Positions 53,358 through 63,100 of a DNA stretch of 64,000 nucleotides are shown here, piece after piece (the first letter of the stretch is position 1; every line of letters starts with the position of its first letter). The notes under the pieces were generated by a model. It saw only the letters and a list, made by a program, of their open reading frames with translations, made no database searches and was not told the DNA's origin. The position numbers were made by a program, and so were the translations under genes. Location: positions 99,636-163,635 of the forward strand of contig JAQTXB010000004.1 in assembly GCA_028688995.1 (NCBI GenBank), given 5' to 3'. The stretch is from Aliarcobacter sp. GTDB taxonomy: Bacteria; Campylobacterota; Campylobacteria; Campylobacterales; Arcobacteraceae.

Positions 53358-55925
53358 ATGGAATTAAAAGTTAAGAAAAAATTAATAAGTGTTGTTGCAA
53401 GTAGTGTTTGTTTACTTAGCATAAATTTACAAGCATTAACATTAAAAGAGAGTGTTTTAGAGGCTTTAGACACAAATCCTGTTGTTCAAGAAAGACTTAA
53501 AAATTTCAATGAAACACAGCAAGATTTAGAAATTACAAAATCAGAATGGCTTCCATCACTTGATTATAGAGCTACTTTTGGAAGAAATGAAGCTGGAAAT
53601 CTTAAAAATGAAACAGCTGAAAGTAGCTATAACCATAATGTTATAGATGATGGTTACAATCACTATACACAATCACTAAAACTTACACAAAATATTTTTA
53701 ATGGTTTTAGTACTACTCATAAAATAGATTATCAAAGAGCAAGAATTTTAGGTGCTGCTCAGCACTATTTAGAAAATGCAAATGATATTGCATTTCAAAT
53801 GTCAGGAGCTTATTTAGACGTTATTAGAAGTTATAAGTTATATCAAAATGCAAAAGATAATGTAACTATTAATGAAAAAATTTATAAAGATGTACAATCT
53901 TTATATAATCAAGGATTAACTACAAAATCAGAGATGACAAAAATTTACGCTTCATTGTCACTTGCAAAATCAAATTTAGTTGTTCAAAAAAATAATGCTG
54001 TTGATAAAGAGTTTAGATTTAAAAGGTTATTTGGAAGAGAAGTTGATGTTTCAACTTTGACTTTGCCTAATTTAAGTTATGCTTTACCTGAAAGTAAAGA
54101 AAGAGCAACAATGTATGCTATTCAAAATAATCCTTCAATTTTAGTAAGTAATTTTAATATTAAGGGTGCACAAGCTTTATACAAAGAGAAAAAAGGCAAT
54201 TTTTATCCAAAAGTTGATTTAGAAATAGAGCAAGTATATAATGACGTTAATAAAAGAAACAACTTTGATATGCCAGATGATAGATTAAAAGCATATGTTG
54301 TTCTTAGCTGGAATTTATATAAAGGTGGTGCTCATACTGCTGATCTTCAAAAAAGTAGAAGTACAATAAATAAAGAAGTTGAATTACAAAGAGATTTAAA
54401 AAGACAAACTATTGAGGGATTAGAACTATCTTGGTCTGCTTATGAATTATTAGGTCAACAACTTGAAGAGTTATATAAATATTATGAATATTCTCAAGAA
54501 ACACTTGATAGTTATCAAAGTGAATATGAGATGGGAAGAAGAACTTTACTTGACTTATTATCAGCACAAAATGATTTAGTAAATTCAAAAAGTCAAATTA
54601 TAAATGCTCAAATGGATAAACTTTTTGCTCAATATAGAATTTTAGATGCAATGGGATTATTAGTAAATGCTGTTGTAGATGATAAACAAAATTATGACAA
54701 AATAGTTTCTCCTACTATTAAACCATTTGATATTGTAAAAGATGAACTACCAGTTAATCTTGATGTTGATAAAGATGGGGTAGTTGATTCTTTAGATATT
54801 TGTGATAATTCTAAAAATAATGATGATATTGCTCCTTATGGTTGTTCTCAAAAAGAAGAAGATTCTGATCTTGATGGTATTGTAAACTCTAAAGATAAAT
54901 GTCCAGAAAGTGTTTTTGGTGAGATAGTTGATGCAAATGGTTGTTCAGTTGAAAATTCAGTAAATAAATTTGCAGTAAAAAATGAAGATTATGTAAATAG
55001 TGTTATTGCATATACAGAACAAAGTCCAAAAAAATCTGATAAATTAGGTTTATATGATTATGAATTTAATGTTGCAGCAAATAAAAATGTAAAATCTACA
55101 CCTTTAGACAATCACTTAATGTATGACCAATTTGCACTTATAAAAAGATTTGATTTTGTAAATATGGATAAATTTGATTCAAATGATAATAATTTATCAG
55201 AAGTTGCAAAAACTATAAACAAATATAAAGATGAAAAAATAAAAGTTACTGTAATTGGGCATACTCAAGGTATGGAAGATAAAAAAGAGAGCTTTGATAA
55301 AGCAGAAACTTATGCAAAAACTATTAAAGATGAATTGGTTAAAAATGGCGTAAATAAAGATGTAATTGTTCAAGAATCAAGGGTTGATTATGACAAAGCA
55401 TTTTTAGAAACAAATGGAAGTGATAAAAGCTTAAATAATTTAGTTGCTATTGCACTTTATGTTCCTAAAAAAGTTGAAAAAGTTGTTCTTGATGATGATA
55501 AAGATGGTGTAATTAATGAATTAGATAAATGTCCAAATACTCCACTTGGTTATACAGTTGATGAAAATGGTTGTACAAATAAAATAAATTTAGAAGTTTT
55601 ATTTGAAAATAATTCAGCTGTTATAAAAGATGATACAAAAGAAAAAGTTTTAGCTTTTGCAAAATACCTAAAAGATAATAAAGAGTTTAAAAGTGTAATT
55701 ACTGGTCATGCAAGTAAAGATAAAAGTAGTGCTACATATAATCAAAAACTATCAGAAAGTAGAGCTAATGCAATAAAAGATTTACTTGTTGCTAATGGTG
55801 TAGAATCTTCAAGACTTCAAGCTGTTGGTAAAGGTTTTGATGAACCAATAGCAAATAATGACACACCAGAAGGTCAAGCTTTAAATAGAAGAATTGAAGC
55901 GGAACTTATAAAAATTACAAAATAG
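53358..55925 (+). CDS. TolC-type outer membrane protein fused to thrombospondin-3 repeats and two OmpA-like domains
   Basis: An 855-residue fusion. A signal peptide covers about 1-27 (LISVVASSVCLLSINLQA). The TolC/OEP domain spans about 30-440 (LTLKESVLEALDTNPVVQER, NQGLTTKSEMTKIYASLS, GRRTLLDLLSAQNDLVNS). Thrombospondin-3-like calcium repeats are at about 469-525 (DVDKDGVVDSLDICDN and DSDLDGIVNSKDKCP) and 712-740 (DDDKDGVINELDKCP). A degenerate OmpA-like domain lies at about 590-707 (KVTVIGHTQG), and a good one at 740-853 (VITGHASKDKSSATYNQKLS, RANAIKDLL, LNRRIEAELI). The TolC part should form the export duct and the OmpA part may anchor it to peptidoglycan. Start at 53358. Confidence 0.85.
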   Translation: MELKVKKKLISVVASSVCLLSINLQALTLKESVLEALDTNPVVQERLKNFNETQQDLEITKSEWLPSLDYRATFGRNEAGNLKNETAESSYNHNVIDDGYNHYTQSLKLTQNIFNGFSTTHKIDYQRARILGAAQHYLENANDIAFQMSGAYLDVIRSYKLYQNAKDNVTINEKIYKDVQSLYNQGLTTKSEMTKIYASLSLAKSNLVVQKNNAVDKEFRFKRLFGREVDVSTLTLPNLSYALPESKERATMYAIQNNPSILVSNFNIKGAQALYKEKKGNFYPKVDLEIEQVYNDVNKRNNFDMPDDRLKAYVVLSWNLYKGGAHTADLQKSRSTINKEVELQRDLKRQTIEGLELSWSAYELLGQQLEELYKYYEYSQETLDSYQSEYEMGRRTLLDLLSAQNDLVNSKSQIINAQMDKLFAQYRILDAMGLLVNAVVDDKQNYDKIVSPTIKPFDIVKDELPVNLDVDKDGVVDSLDICDNSKNNDDIAPYGCSQKEEDSDLDGIVNSKDKCPESVFGEIVDANGCSVENSVNKFAVKNEDYVNSVIAYTEQSPKKSDKLGLYDYEFNVAANKNVKSTPLDNHLMYDQFALIKRFDFVNMDKFDSNDNNLSEVAKTINKYKDEKIKVTVIGHTQGMEDKKESFDKAETYAKTIKDELVKNGVNKDVIVQESRVDYDKAFLETNGSDKSLNNLVAIALYVPKKVEKVVLDDDKDGVINELDKCPNTPLGYTVDENGCTNKINLEVLFENNSAVIKDDTKEKVLAFAKYLKDNKEFKSVITGHASKDKSSATYNQKLSESRANAIKDLLVANGVESSRLQAVGKGFDEPIANNDTPEGQALNRRIEAELIKITK

Positions 55926-55949
55926 TATAAAAAAATAATAAGGTAAGAA

Positions 55950-58109
55950 GTGAGTACTAAAATTTTAAACACTAAAGATACTTTGTTGGAATCTTTAGTT
56001 TTATATACAAGATTATTTCATAAACCTTTTTCTAGCGAATCATTACTGTCAGGTTTACCTATTAATTCAAACCTGACAGATCAAATGCTTTTTTCTAAAG
56101 TTAATTCAAAATCTCTTTTTTCTAGAGCTGCTTCAAGAGCAGGATTAAAAACTACAATAATTGAAAAACCAATTAAAGAATTCTTAAATTTACAATTACC
56201 AGTAATTCTACTTTTATCAAATGAAAATAGTTGTATTTTAGAGAGTTTTAATGAAGATAAAACAAAAGTAAAAGTGATATTTGCTGGTTCTGCTGAACCT
56301 TTAGAAGAGTGGGTTGAAATAGATAAATTAGAAGATGAATATTTAGGTTTTGCATTTATGTTAAAAAAGGCCTATGAATATGAACATGAAAATGGTAAAA
56401 AAACTCTTGATTTATCAAATCAAAAACATTGGTTTTGGAGTACCTTGGGTTTTTCAAGAAAAATATATTTTGATTGTATTTTAGCTTCAATTTTAATAAA
56501 TTTATTTGTTTTAGCAACTCCATTGTTTACTATGAATGTCTATGATAGAGTAATCCCAAATAATGCCCAAGAGACACTCTTAGTATTTACAATTGGTATA
56601 GTTGTAGTATTTATTTTAGATGCAAGTTTAAAGTTTTTAAGAACATATTTTTTAGAAATGGCTGGTAAAAAAAGCGATATTATAATGTCATCTATAATCT
56701 TTGAAAAAGTTCTAGATTTACAGATGTTTGCTCATCCTAAATCAGTTGGCTCATTTGCAAATAACTTAAAAAGCTTTGATAGTATCCGTGGATTCTTAAC
56801 TAATGCAACATTAGGTGTATTAATTGATTTTCCTTTTGCAATACTTTTTTTATGTGTAATATTTTATATCTCAGGAATTTTGGTTTTTATTCCAATTTTT
56901 ATTATTTTTATAATAATTATTTATGCAATTATGATTAGAAAACCTTTGCAAAAAAGTATTGAAAGTACCTATGAAGCAAGTGCTAAAAAAAATGGAATAT
57001 TAATTGAAGCCTTACACAATATTGAGACTATAAAAGCTCAAGGAATGTCTGGAAATATTCAATTTAATTGGGAAGAATCAACAGGTGAAATAGCAAATAA
57101 AAGTTTAAAATCTAGAATAATATCTTCTTCAATTCCAACAGTAACTGGATTATTGGTTGGATTAAATACTGTTTTAATTATAGTTTTTGGAGTTTATCAA
57201 ATTCAAAACTTTGAATTAACAATGGGTGGATTAATAGCTACTATGATTTTATCAGGTAGAGCAATTGCTCCAATGGGACAAATTGTTGGATTAATTACAA
57301 ATTATGAAGATGCAAAAACTTCATTTAAAATGTTAGATGAAATAGTAAATAAACCACTTGAAAGACCAATTGCAAGAGAGTTTGTTAAAAGACCATCATT
57401 AAAAGGAAATATAGAGTTTAGAAATGTATCTTTTAAATATCCAGATAGTGAAGCATATGCCCTAAAAAATGTTAGTTTTATTATAAAAGAGGGTGAAAAA
57501 GTTGCTTTTATTGGAAGAATTGGTTCTGGAAAATCTACTATTGCAAAATTGATATTGAAACTTTATGAACCACAAGAGGGGTCAATATTAATAGATGGAA
57601 TTGATATATCTCAAATAGATCCAGCAGATTTGAGAAAAAAAATAAGTTATGTACCTCAAGACATTCATTTATTTAGAAATAGCATAAAAAATAATATTTT
57701 AGGAAGTCATAAATTTGTTGATGATGAATGGATGATTGAATGTTCAAAAATAAGTGGAACAGATGAGTTTGTAAGACTTCATCCGATGGGTTATGATATG
57801 CCAATAGGTGAAAGAGGTACTGGACTTTCAGGAGGTCAGAGACAAAGTGTTGGAATTGCTAGGGCTTTAATAAATGATTCGGATATATGGTTATTTGATG
57901 AACCAACAAATGCAATGGACCAAACAAGCGAAAGTAATGTTTTGACTAATCTAAAAGAAAATACTGAAAATAAAACACTACTTTTAGTTACTCAAAAAAT
58001 GAATATGTTAGATTTGGTTTCAAGAGTAATTGTTATGAATAATGGTGAAAAAGTTTTAGATGGCGCAAAACTAGAGGTAATAAAAAAACTAGGAGCAAAT
58101 AATGACTAA
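55950..58109 (+). CDS. Type I secretion ABC transporter (LapB-like), C39-like domain without cysteine
   Basis: A 719-residue inner-membrane transporter. The N-terminal about 130 residues look like a C39-like domain but lack the catalytic cysteine, the state found in HlyB and LapB, where the domain only recognises substrate. Six membrane helices lie at about 155-420. The ATPase has GRIGSGKSTIAKLIL (Walker A), LSGGQRQSVGIARAL (signature) and DIWLFDEPTNAMDQ (Walker B). The start is GTG at 55950 with AAGGTAAG upstream. Overlaps the adaptor gene by 8 bases. It probably exports the large adhesin downstream. Confidence 0.92.
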   Translation: MSTKILNTKDTLLESLVLYTRLFHKPFSSESLLSGLPINSNLTDQMLFSKVNSKSLFSRAASRAGLKTTIIEKPIKEFLNLQLPVILLLSNENSCILESFNEDKTKVKVIFAGSAEPLEEWVEIDKLEDEYLGFAFMLKKAYEYEHENGKKTLDLSNQKHWFWSTLGFSRKIYFDCILASILINLFVLATPLFTMNVYDRVIPNNAQETLLVFTIGIVVVFILDASLKFLRTYFLEMAGKKSDIIMSSIIFEKVLDLQMFAHPKSVGSFANNLKSFDSIRGFLTNATLGVLIDFPFAILFLCVIFYISGILVFIPIFIIFIIIIYAIMIRKPLQKSIESTYEASAKKNGILIEALHNIETIKAQGMSGNIQFNWEESTGEIANKSLKSRIISSSIPTVTGLLVGLNTVLIIVFGVYQIQNFELTMGGLIATMILSGRAIAPMGQIVGLITNYEDAKTSFKMLDEIVNKPLERPIAREFVKRPSLKGNIEFRNVSFKYPDSEAYALKNVSFIIKEGEKVAFIGRIGSGKSTIAKLILKLYEPQEGSILIDGIDISQIDPADLRKKISYVPQDIHLFRNSIKNNILGSHKFVDDEWMIECSKISGTDEFVRLHPMGYDMPIGERGTGLSGGQRQSVGIARALINDSDIWLFDEPTNAMDQTSESNVLTNLKENTENKTLLLVTQKMNMLDLVSRVIVMNNGEKVLDGAKLEVIKKLGANND

Positions 58110-59481
58110 ATATAAAGAAATTTATAATGCATTTTTTGAGAAAACTCCAAAATTGCCTAAAAAACCATTAAACGTAAATGATTATGAATATATGAATAGT
58201 TTAAGTGCTGCTGTTATTCATAGAAGATCTAAAAAATTGCATTGGGTTCTTATTTGTTTTTTATTAACAATTACAATTTTTTTAGTTTGGGCATCAATTG
58301 CAAAAATTGATGAAATCGCAAGGGGAAGTGGAAAAGTAGTTCCTAATGGTCAAAATCAAATAGTTCAAAATTTAGAGGGTGGAATTGTTTCAGAAATTCT
58401 TATAAAAGAGGGAGATCTTGTTGAAAAAGATCAAGTTCTAATTAGAATAAGTAATGAAAAATCAAATTCTACTGCTGCATCTAATGAGTTAAAATCTCTT
58501 TATTTTCAAGCACAGATAAAAAGACTTGAAGCAGAATTAAAAAGAGAGAATTTTACTTATGAAATTAGTGATAATCAACAATTGAATGATTTTTTAAGTA
58601 ATGAAAATGAATTATTTATTACAGATAAAAAACAGCTTGAATCAAAAATAATGATATTAAAAGAGCAAATCAAACAAAAAGAGAATGAATTAACAGATGC
58701 AAGACAAACTATTAATCATTTGAAATTTTCTGTAGAAGCAATTTCGAAAGAAGTAGAAATGACAAGACCTATGGTTGAGCGAGGAATCCGTTCTCAAGTT
58801 GATTTCCTAAAACTTCAAAGGGAACAAAGTGATGCTAAACAAAAACTTCAAAGTGTTATTTTATCTGTTACGAAAATTGAATCAGAAATTTTAGAAATAA
58901 ATAAAAAGATTGATGAAACCAATCAAATAAATGACTCAGAAGTAAGACAAAAATTAAATGAAACTATTACTTCGTTAAAAGATGTAGAAGCAAATTCTGT
59001 TGCATCAACGGATCAAGTTTCAAGAACAATCGTAAAAGCTCCATCAAATGGAATAGTACAAAAACTTCATATAAATACTATTGGAGGAGCAATTAAACCA
59101 GCACAAGATTTAATAGAAATTGTTCCAACTGATTATAAGTTGATTGTTGAAGTAAAAATTTTACCTAAAGATATTGCATTTATTTATCATGGACAAAAAG
59201 CAATAGTTAAATTTTCAGCTTATGATTTCTCTATTTATGGGGGATTAACTGGAAAAGTTATAAATATAAGTCCAGATACTATAACTGAGAAAGATGATAA
59301 AACTTACTATTTAGTAAGAATTGAGACAGAAAAGAATTATATTGGTGAAAAAGATAAATCTATGAAAATTATTCCTGGAATGGTTGCTGATGTAGATATT
59401 ATCACTGGTAAAAAATCAATATTAGATTATATATTAAAACCTATATTAAAAACTAAACAATATACATTTACGGAAAGATAA
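58102..59481 (+). CDS. HlyD/LapC-family periplasmic adaptor of the type I system
   Basis: A 459-residue membrane fusion protein. One N-terminal membrane helix at about 48-68 (WVLICFLLTITIFLVWASIA) is followed by the lipoyl/beta-barrel start ARGSGKVVPNGQNQIVQNLE and GGIVSEILIKEGDLVEKDQV. A long coiled-coil hairpin spans about 130-300, then the barrel (APSNGIVQKLHINTIGGAI, KIIPGMVADVDIITGKKSI). It links the ABC transporter to the TolC-type channel. It shares one base with the LuxR-type gene that follows. Confidence 0.93.
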   Translation: MTKYKEIYNAFFEKTPKLPKKPLNVNDYEYMNSLSAAVIHRRSKKLHWVLICFLLTITIFLVWASIAKIDEIARGSGKVVPNGQNQIVQNLEGGIVSEILIKEGDLVEKDQVLIRISNEKSNSTAASNELKSLYFQAQIKRLEAELKRENFTYEISDNQQLNDFLSNENELFITDKKQLESKIMILKEQIKQKENELTDARQTINHLKFSVEAISKEVEMTRPMVERGIRSQVDFLKLQREQSDAKQKLQSVILSVTKIESEILEINKKIDETNQINDSEVRQKLNETITSLKDVEANSVASTDQVSRTIVKAPSNGIVQKLHINTIGGAIKPAQDLIEIVPTDYKLIVEVKILPKDIAFIYHGQKAIVKFSAYDFSIYGGLTGKVINISPDTITEKDDKTYYLVRIETEKNYIGEKDKSMKIIPGMVADVDIITGKKSILDYILKPILKTKQYTFTER

Positions 59482-60080
59482 TGAAAATAGCACTTTATAG
59501 CAATGATATTGCACTTATTCTTAGATGGGAAAATTCTTTAAATAAATATGAGACTCAAATCATAGAGGATTATGAAGATTTATGTACTTTAAAAGATTCT
59601 GTATTGATTTTAAGTGATTGTGTAAATTTAGAAAATAGTGATTTTGTTATTTCAATTTTGTTAAAAAATTCAAATAAAATATTAGTTCTAAAAAGGGTTC
59701 CCGAGTTTGAAAACGCTAGAAAATGGCTAGAAAAAGGAATTCATGGTTATGGAAATTGTTTGATGACTTCATCATATCTAAACTCAGCAGTAGAAGCTAT
59801 TTTAAATAATCATATTTGGTTAATACCACAAATTACTACACAGTTTTTGAAAAATATGATAGAAAAAAAAGATAATAAGGTTGATGAAAAAGAACTTTTT
59901 AAGAATCTAACAAAAACAGAAAAAAGAATTGCAACTTTACTAAAAAATGGATATACAAATACAAATATTAGTCAAGAACTAAATGTTTCTATAAATACAG
60001 TAAAAACACATATAAAACATATTTATGAAAAACTAAATGTAAAAGATAGGTTATCTTTTGCAGGATTATTTTCCAGATAA
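59481..60080 (+). CDS. LuxR-type transcriptional regulator with atypical receiver
   Basis: A 199-residue regulator. The C-terminal HTH_LuxR domain is clear: LTKTEKRIATLLKNGYTNTN and ISQELNVSINTVKTHIKHI. The N-terminal about 120 residues resemble a receiver fold (IALYSNDIALILRW, SVLILSDCVNLENSD), but the acidic pair, the usual -P position after the acceptor and the conserved Lys are not clear. It may sense a non-phosphate signal. It is encoded between the adaptor gene and the adhesin gene and likely regulates one of them. Confidence 0.75.
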   Translation: MKIALYSNDIALILRWENSLNKYETQIIEDYEDLCTLKDSVLILSDCVNLENSDFVISILLKNSNKILVLKRVPEFENARKWLEKGIHGYGNCLMTSSYLNSAVEAILNNHIWLIPQITTQFLKNMIEKKDNKVDEKELFKNLTKTEKRIATLLKNGYTNTNISQELNVSINTVKTHIKHIYEKLNVKDRLSFAGLFSR

Positions 60081-60098
60081 AAATCTAAAATTTCCCAT

Positions 60099-60122
60099 TA
60101 TATCACCCTTTGGGGTGATATA
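60099..60122 (+). other. Hairpin between the LuxR-type gene and the adhesin gene
   Basis: A perfect 10-bp stem (60099-60108, TATATCACCC, with 60113-60122) and loop TTTG. No U-tract follows, so it is not a standard terminator. It may be an operator, an mRNA processing site or a partial attenuator that sets adhesin levels relative to the secretion genes. Confidence 0.45.
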
Positions 60123-60185
60123 CAAACTTAAAAATATAGACTAGAATTTAAACATAATAGATAATAAACTTAAAAAGGAAGAACT

Positions 60186-63100
60186 ATGGCAACAATTGCA
60201 GGAACAATAAATAGCTTATCAAATGGAGTTTTCCATGTAAAAGATGAAAATGGAAATGATAGAGTTTTAAAAGTAGGTGATACAATTTATGAAAATGATA
60301 CTGTTTATGGAGATAGTGGAAACTCATCTTCATCAAAAGTAGAAATTCTTCTTTCTGGAAGTGATGTTATAGTTTTAAGTGAAGGACAAAAACAGTTAAT
60401 TGATTCTTCATTAATTGAAACTGCTTTTGGAACAGAAGAATTCTTCTTTACAAGAGAGGGCTTAGATTTAAAAGCTGATAATCATAACTCTAGTGCAGAT
60501 GTAGTTAGTGATTTAAGAGATGCTGAATTTACAAATGATCAAAAAGATACTCAAGATAATGGCTCTTTTTCTGATGCTAATAATAGTGATGTTACAAATG
60601 AAGATACAGCTGAAGGAAAAGAAAAGGTTAAGGATGAAGCAGTTGTAAATGCAGAATTTGATGCAAGAACTGGTGATGCTGTAAATGTAATAAGTGATTT
60701 AAGAAATGCTCAATTTAGAGCACGAACACAAGTATTTCAAGATAAATCTTTTTTTGAAAATGAGTCAAAAGATAGATTAACATCTTTTAAAAATGCTGAT
60801 AGACCAGATTATACAAATCCATCTGTTCCTTCATCAACACCACTTCCATCAACGCCAGTACCCGTTATTGTAAAACCAATAATAGAAACCCCAGTAATTA
60901 TTATTGGGAATTTAAGTGTAGATGATGTTAGTGCCTATGAAAGTGATGGTTTTTTAATATTTACAGTATCTTTAGATAGAAGTGTTGCTTCACCTGTAAC
61001 TTTTAATTATTCAACTTCACCAATAACTGCAACATCAAATGGAGTGGATTATCGTGATGTATCAGGAGTAATCACAATTCCAGCAGGAAGTACAAGTGTT
61101 ACAATTAAAGTTCCAGTTACAGATGATTATTTATCTGATAATGGTGAAACTATAAGAATTAATATTTCAAATGTTGTTGGAAATGCAAATATTACTAAAC
61201 CAGAAGGTATAGGAACAATATTAGATAATCCAGTAAATAATCCAGAGAATGGAACACCAAATACACCAACAGAAACAGGTGGATATGGAGAGGAAGATAG
61301 TGTATATGCAATTATAACAGGTGCAGTAAGTGTAAATGAAGGTAATACAACAACATATACAGTAAAACTTGTAGATAAAGATGGAAATCCAGTAGTAGTT
61401 ACTAAAGAAACAGAAGTAACAATAAAATATACAAATGTAACAACACAAAATGGTGATACAGAATTTAATAACAATAATACAATAAGTGTAAAGATACCAG
61501 CGAATGGTTCATCAAATACATTTACAGTAGAAAGTTTAGATGATTATTTAGCAGATAATGGTGAGAAATATAATGTTGCAATTACAAAAGTAGATACAAA
61601 TGAATTTGAGAATGTAGTAATTGGTGATAAGAGTGGAAATAATAAAGATGTTACTACGGAGATATTAGATAATCCAGTAAATAATCCAGAGAATGGAACA
61701 CCAAATACACCAACAGAAACAGGTGGATATGGAGAGGAAGATAGTGTATATGCAATTATAACAGGTGCAGTAAGTGTAAATGAAGGTAATACAACAACAT
61801 ATACAGTAAAACTTGTAGATAAAGATGGAAATCCAGTAGTAGTTACTAAAGAAACAGAAGTAACAATAAAATATACAAATGTAACAACACAAAATGGTGA
61901 TACAGAATTTAATAACAATAATACAATAAGTGTAAAGATACCAGCGAATGGTTCATCAAATACATTTACAGTAGAAAGTTTAGATGATTATTTAGCAGAT
62001 AATGGTGAGAAATATAATGTTGCAATTACAAAAGTAGATACAAATGAATTTGAGAATGTAGTAATTGGTGATAAGAGTGGAAATAATAAAGATGTTACTA
62101 CAGAGATATTAGATGATACAGATAATACTCCAAATAATCCAAATGATGGTGTTGAATCAAACCATGAATCAGTAATTATTAAACTTATAGCTTGTGATGC
62201 AAGTGGTAATCCAATACTTGAAGCAGATGGAAAAACATATAAAATTGTAAACAGTGTAAATGAAGCTGATAGTGCCAAATACATGGCCTTGGCATTTGAA
62301 CCAAATAGTACAACATTTACAACAGAAACAAAATTATCATTACAAGGTGGAACTGTAACTGTGGATACTGCAAATGGTACAGCTATAGGCGTAGTTTCTC
62401 AAACTAAAGAAGATGGAACGCAAGATTTTATTATAGTTGATGATAAAGTTGTAAGTCTTGGAGTTGTATTTGAAGTAGAAACTTTGGATGATTATATTTC
62501 AGATAATAATGAAACTTACACAGTATCAATAAATAGTGGTTCATACACTCACCCAACAACGCCAATATATGAAAATGTAGAAATAAATACACAAGCAGTT
62601 ACAACGACGATAAAAGATAATAGTAATCCAAATGATTCTACTCCTTATAATCCAAATGATCCAACTAACCATACTCAAGAGAGTGATAAAGAGATTGTTC
62701 TTATTAAACTTTTTGCTGCAGATGAAAATGGAAATGTAATAAAAGATGTAAGTGGAAATTATCTTTTAGCAAATGAAGCCCCAGAAGGAACAAATGCAAA
62801 CTATATAGCTTATGCATTTAAAGATGGAACAATAACTTTTAATGATTCAACAAAATTAGATATTCAAACAGGTACAGTTGATATAAGTTTTCACAATAAT
62901 ACAGCATCTGGTGCAACAACTAAAACATTGACAGATGGAACACAAGACTTTAATAATAGTGCTAAAACATCAGTTACTATAGGTCAAAGTTTTAGTACAG
63001 AAATTTTTAAAGATTTAGTGGCTGAGTCAACAGAAAACTACACAGTTACAATAGATAATAACTCTTATAGTGGAAATTATGAAAGTGTTAATATTGATAC

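Noticed and set aside
61218-62105. Possible CRISPR-like or satellite array
   Set aside because: There are only two long in-frame coding units of 444 bp, with no short repeats and spacers.
61127-62284. Several open frames on the minus strand inside the adhesin region, some repeated
   Set aside because: They mirror the plus-strand repeats, have low-complexity Ser/Val/Thr or Cys/Tyr/Ile content, no ribosome sites, and the plus strand is an open adhesin frame throughout.
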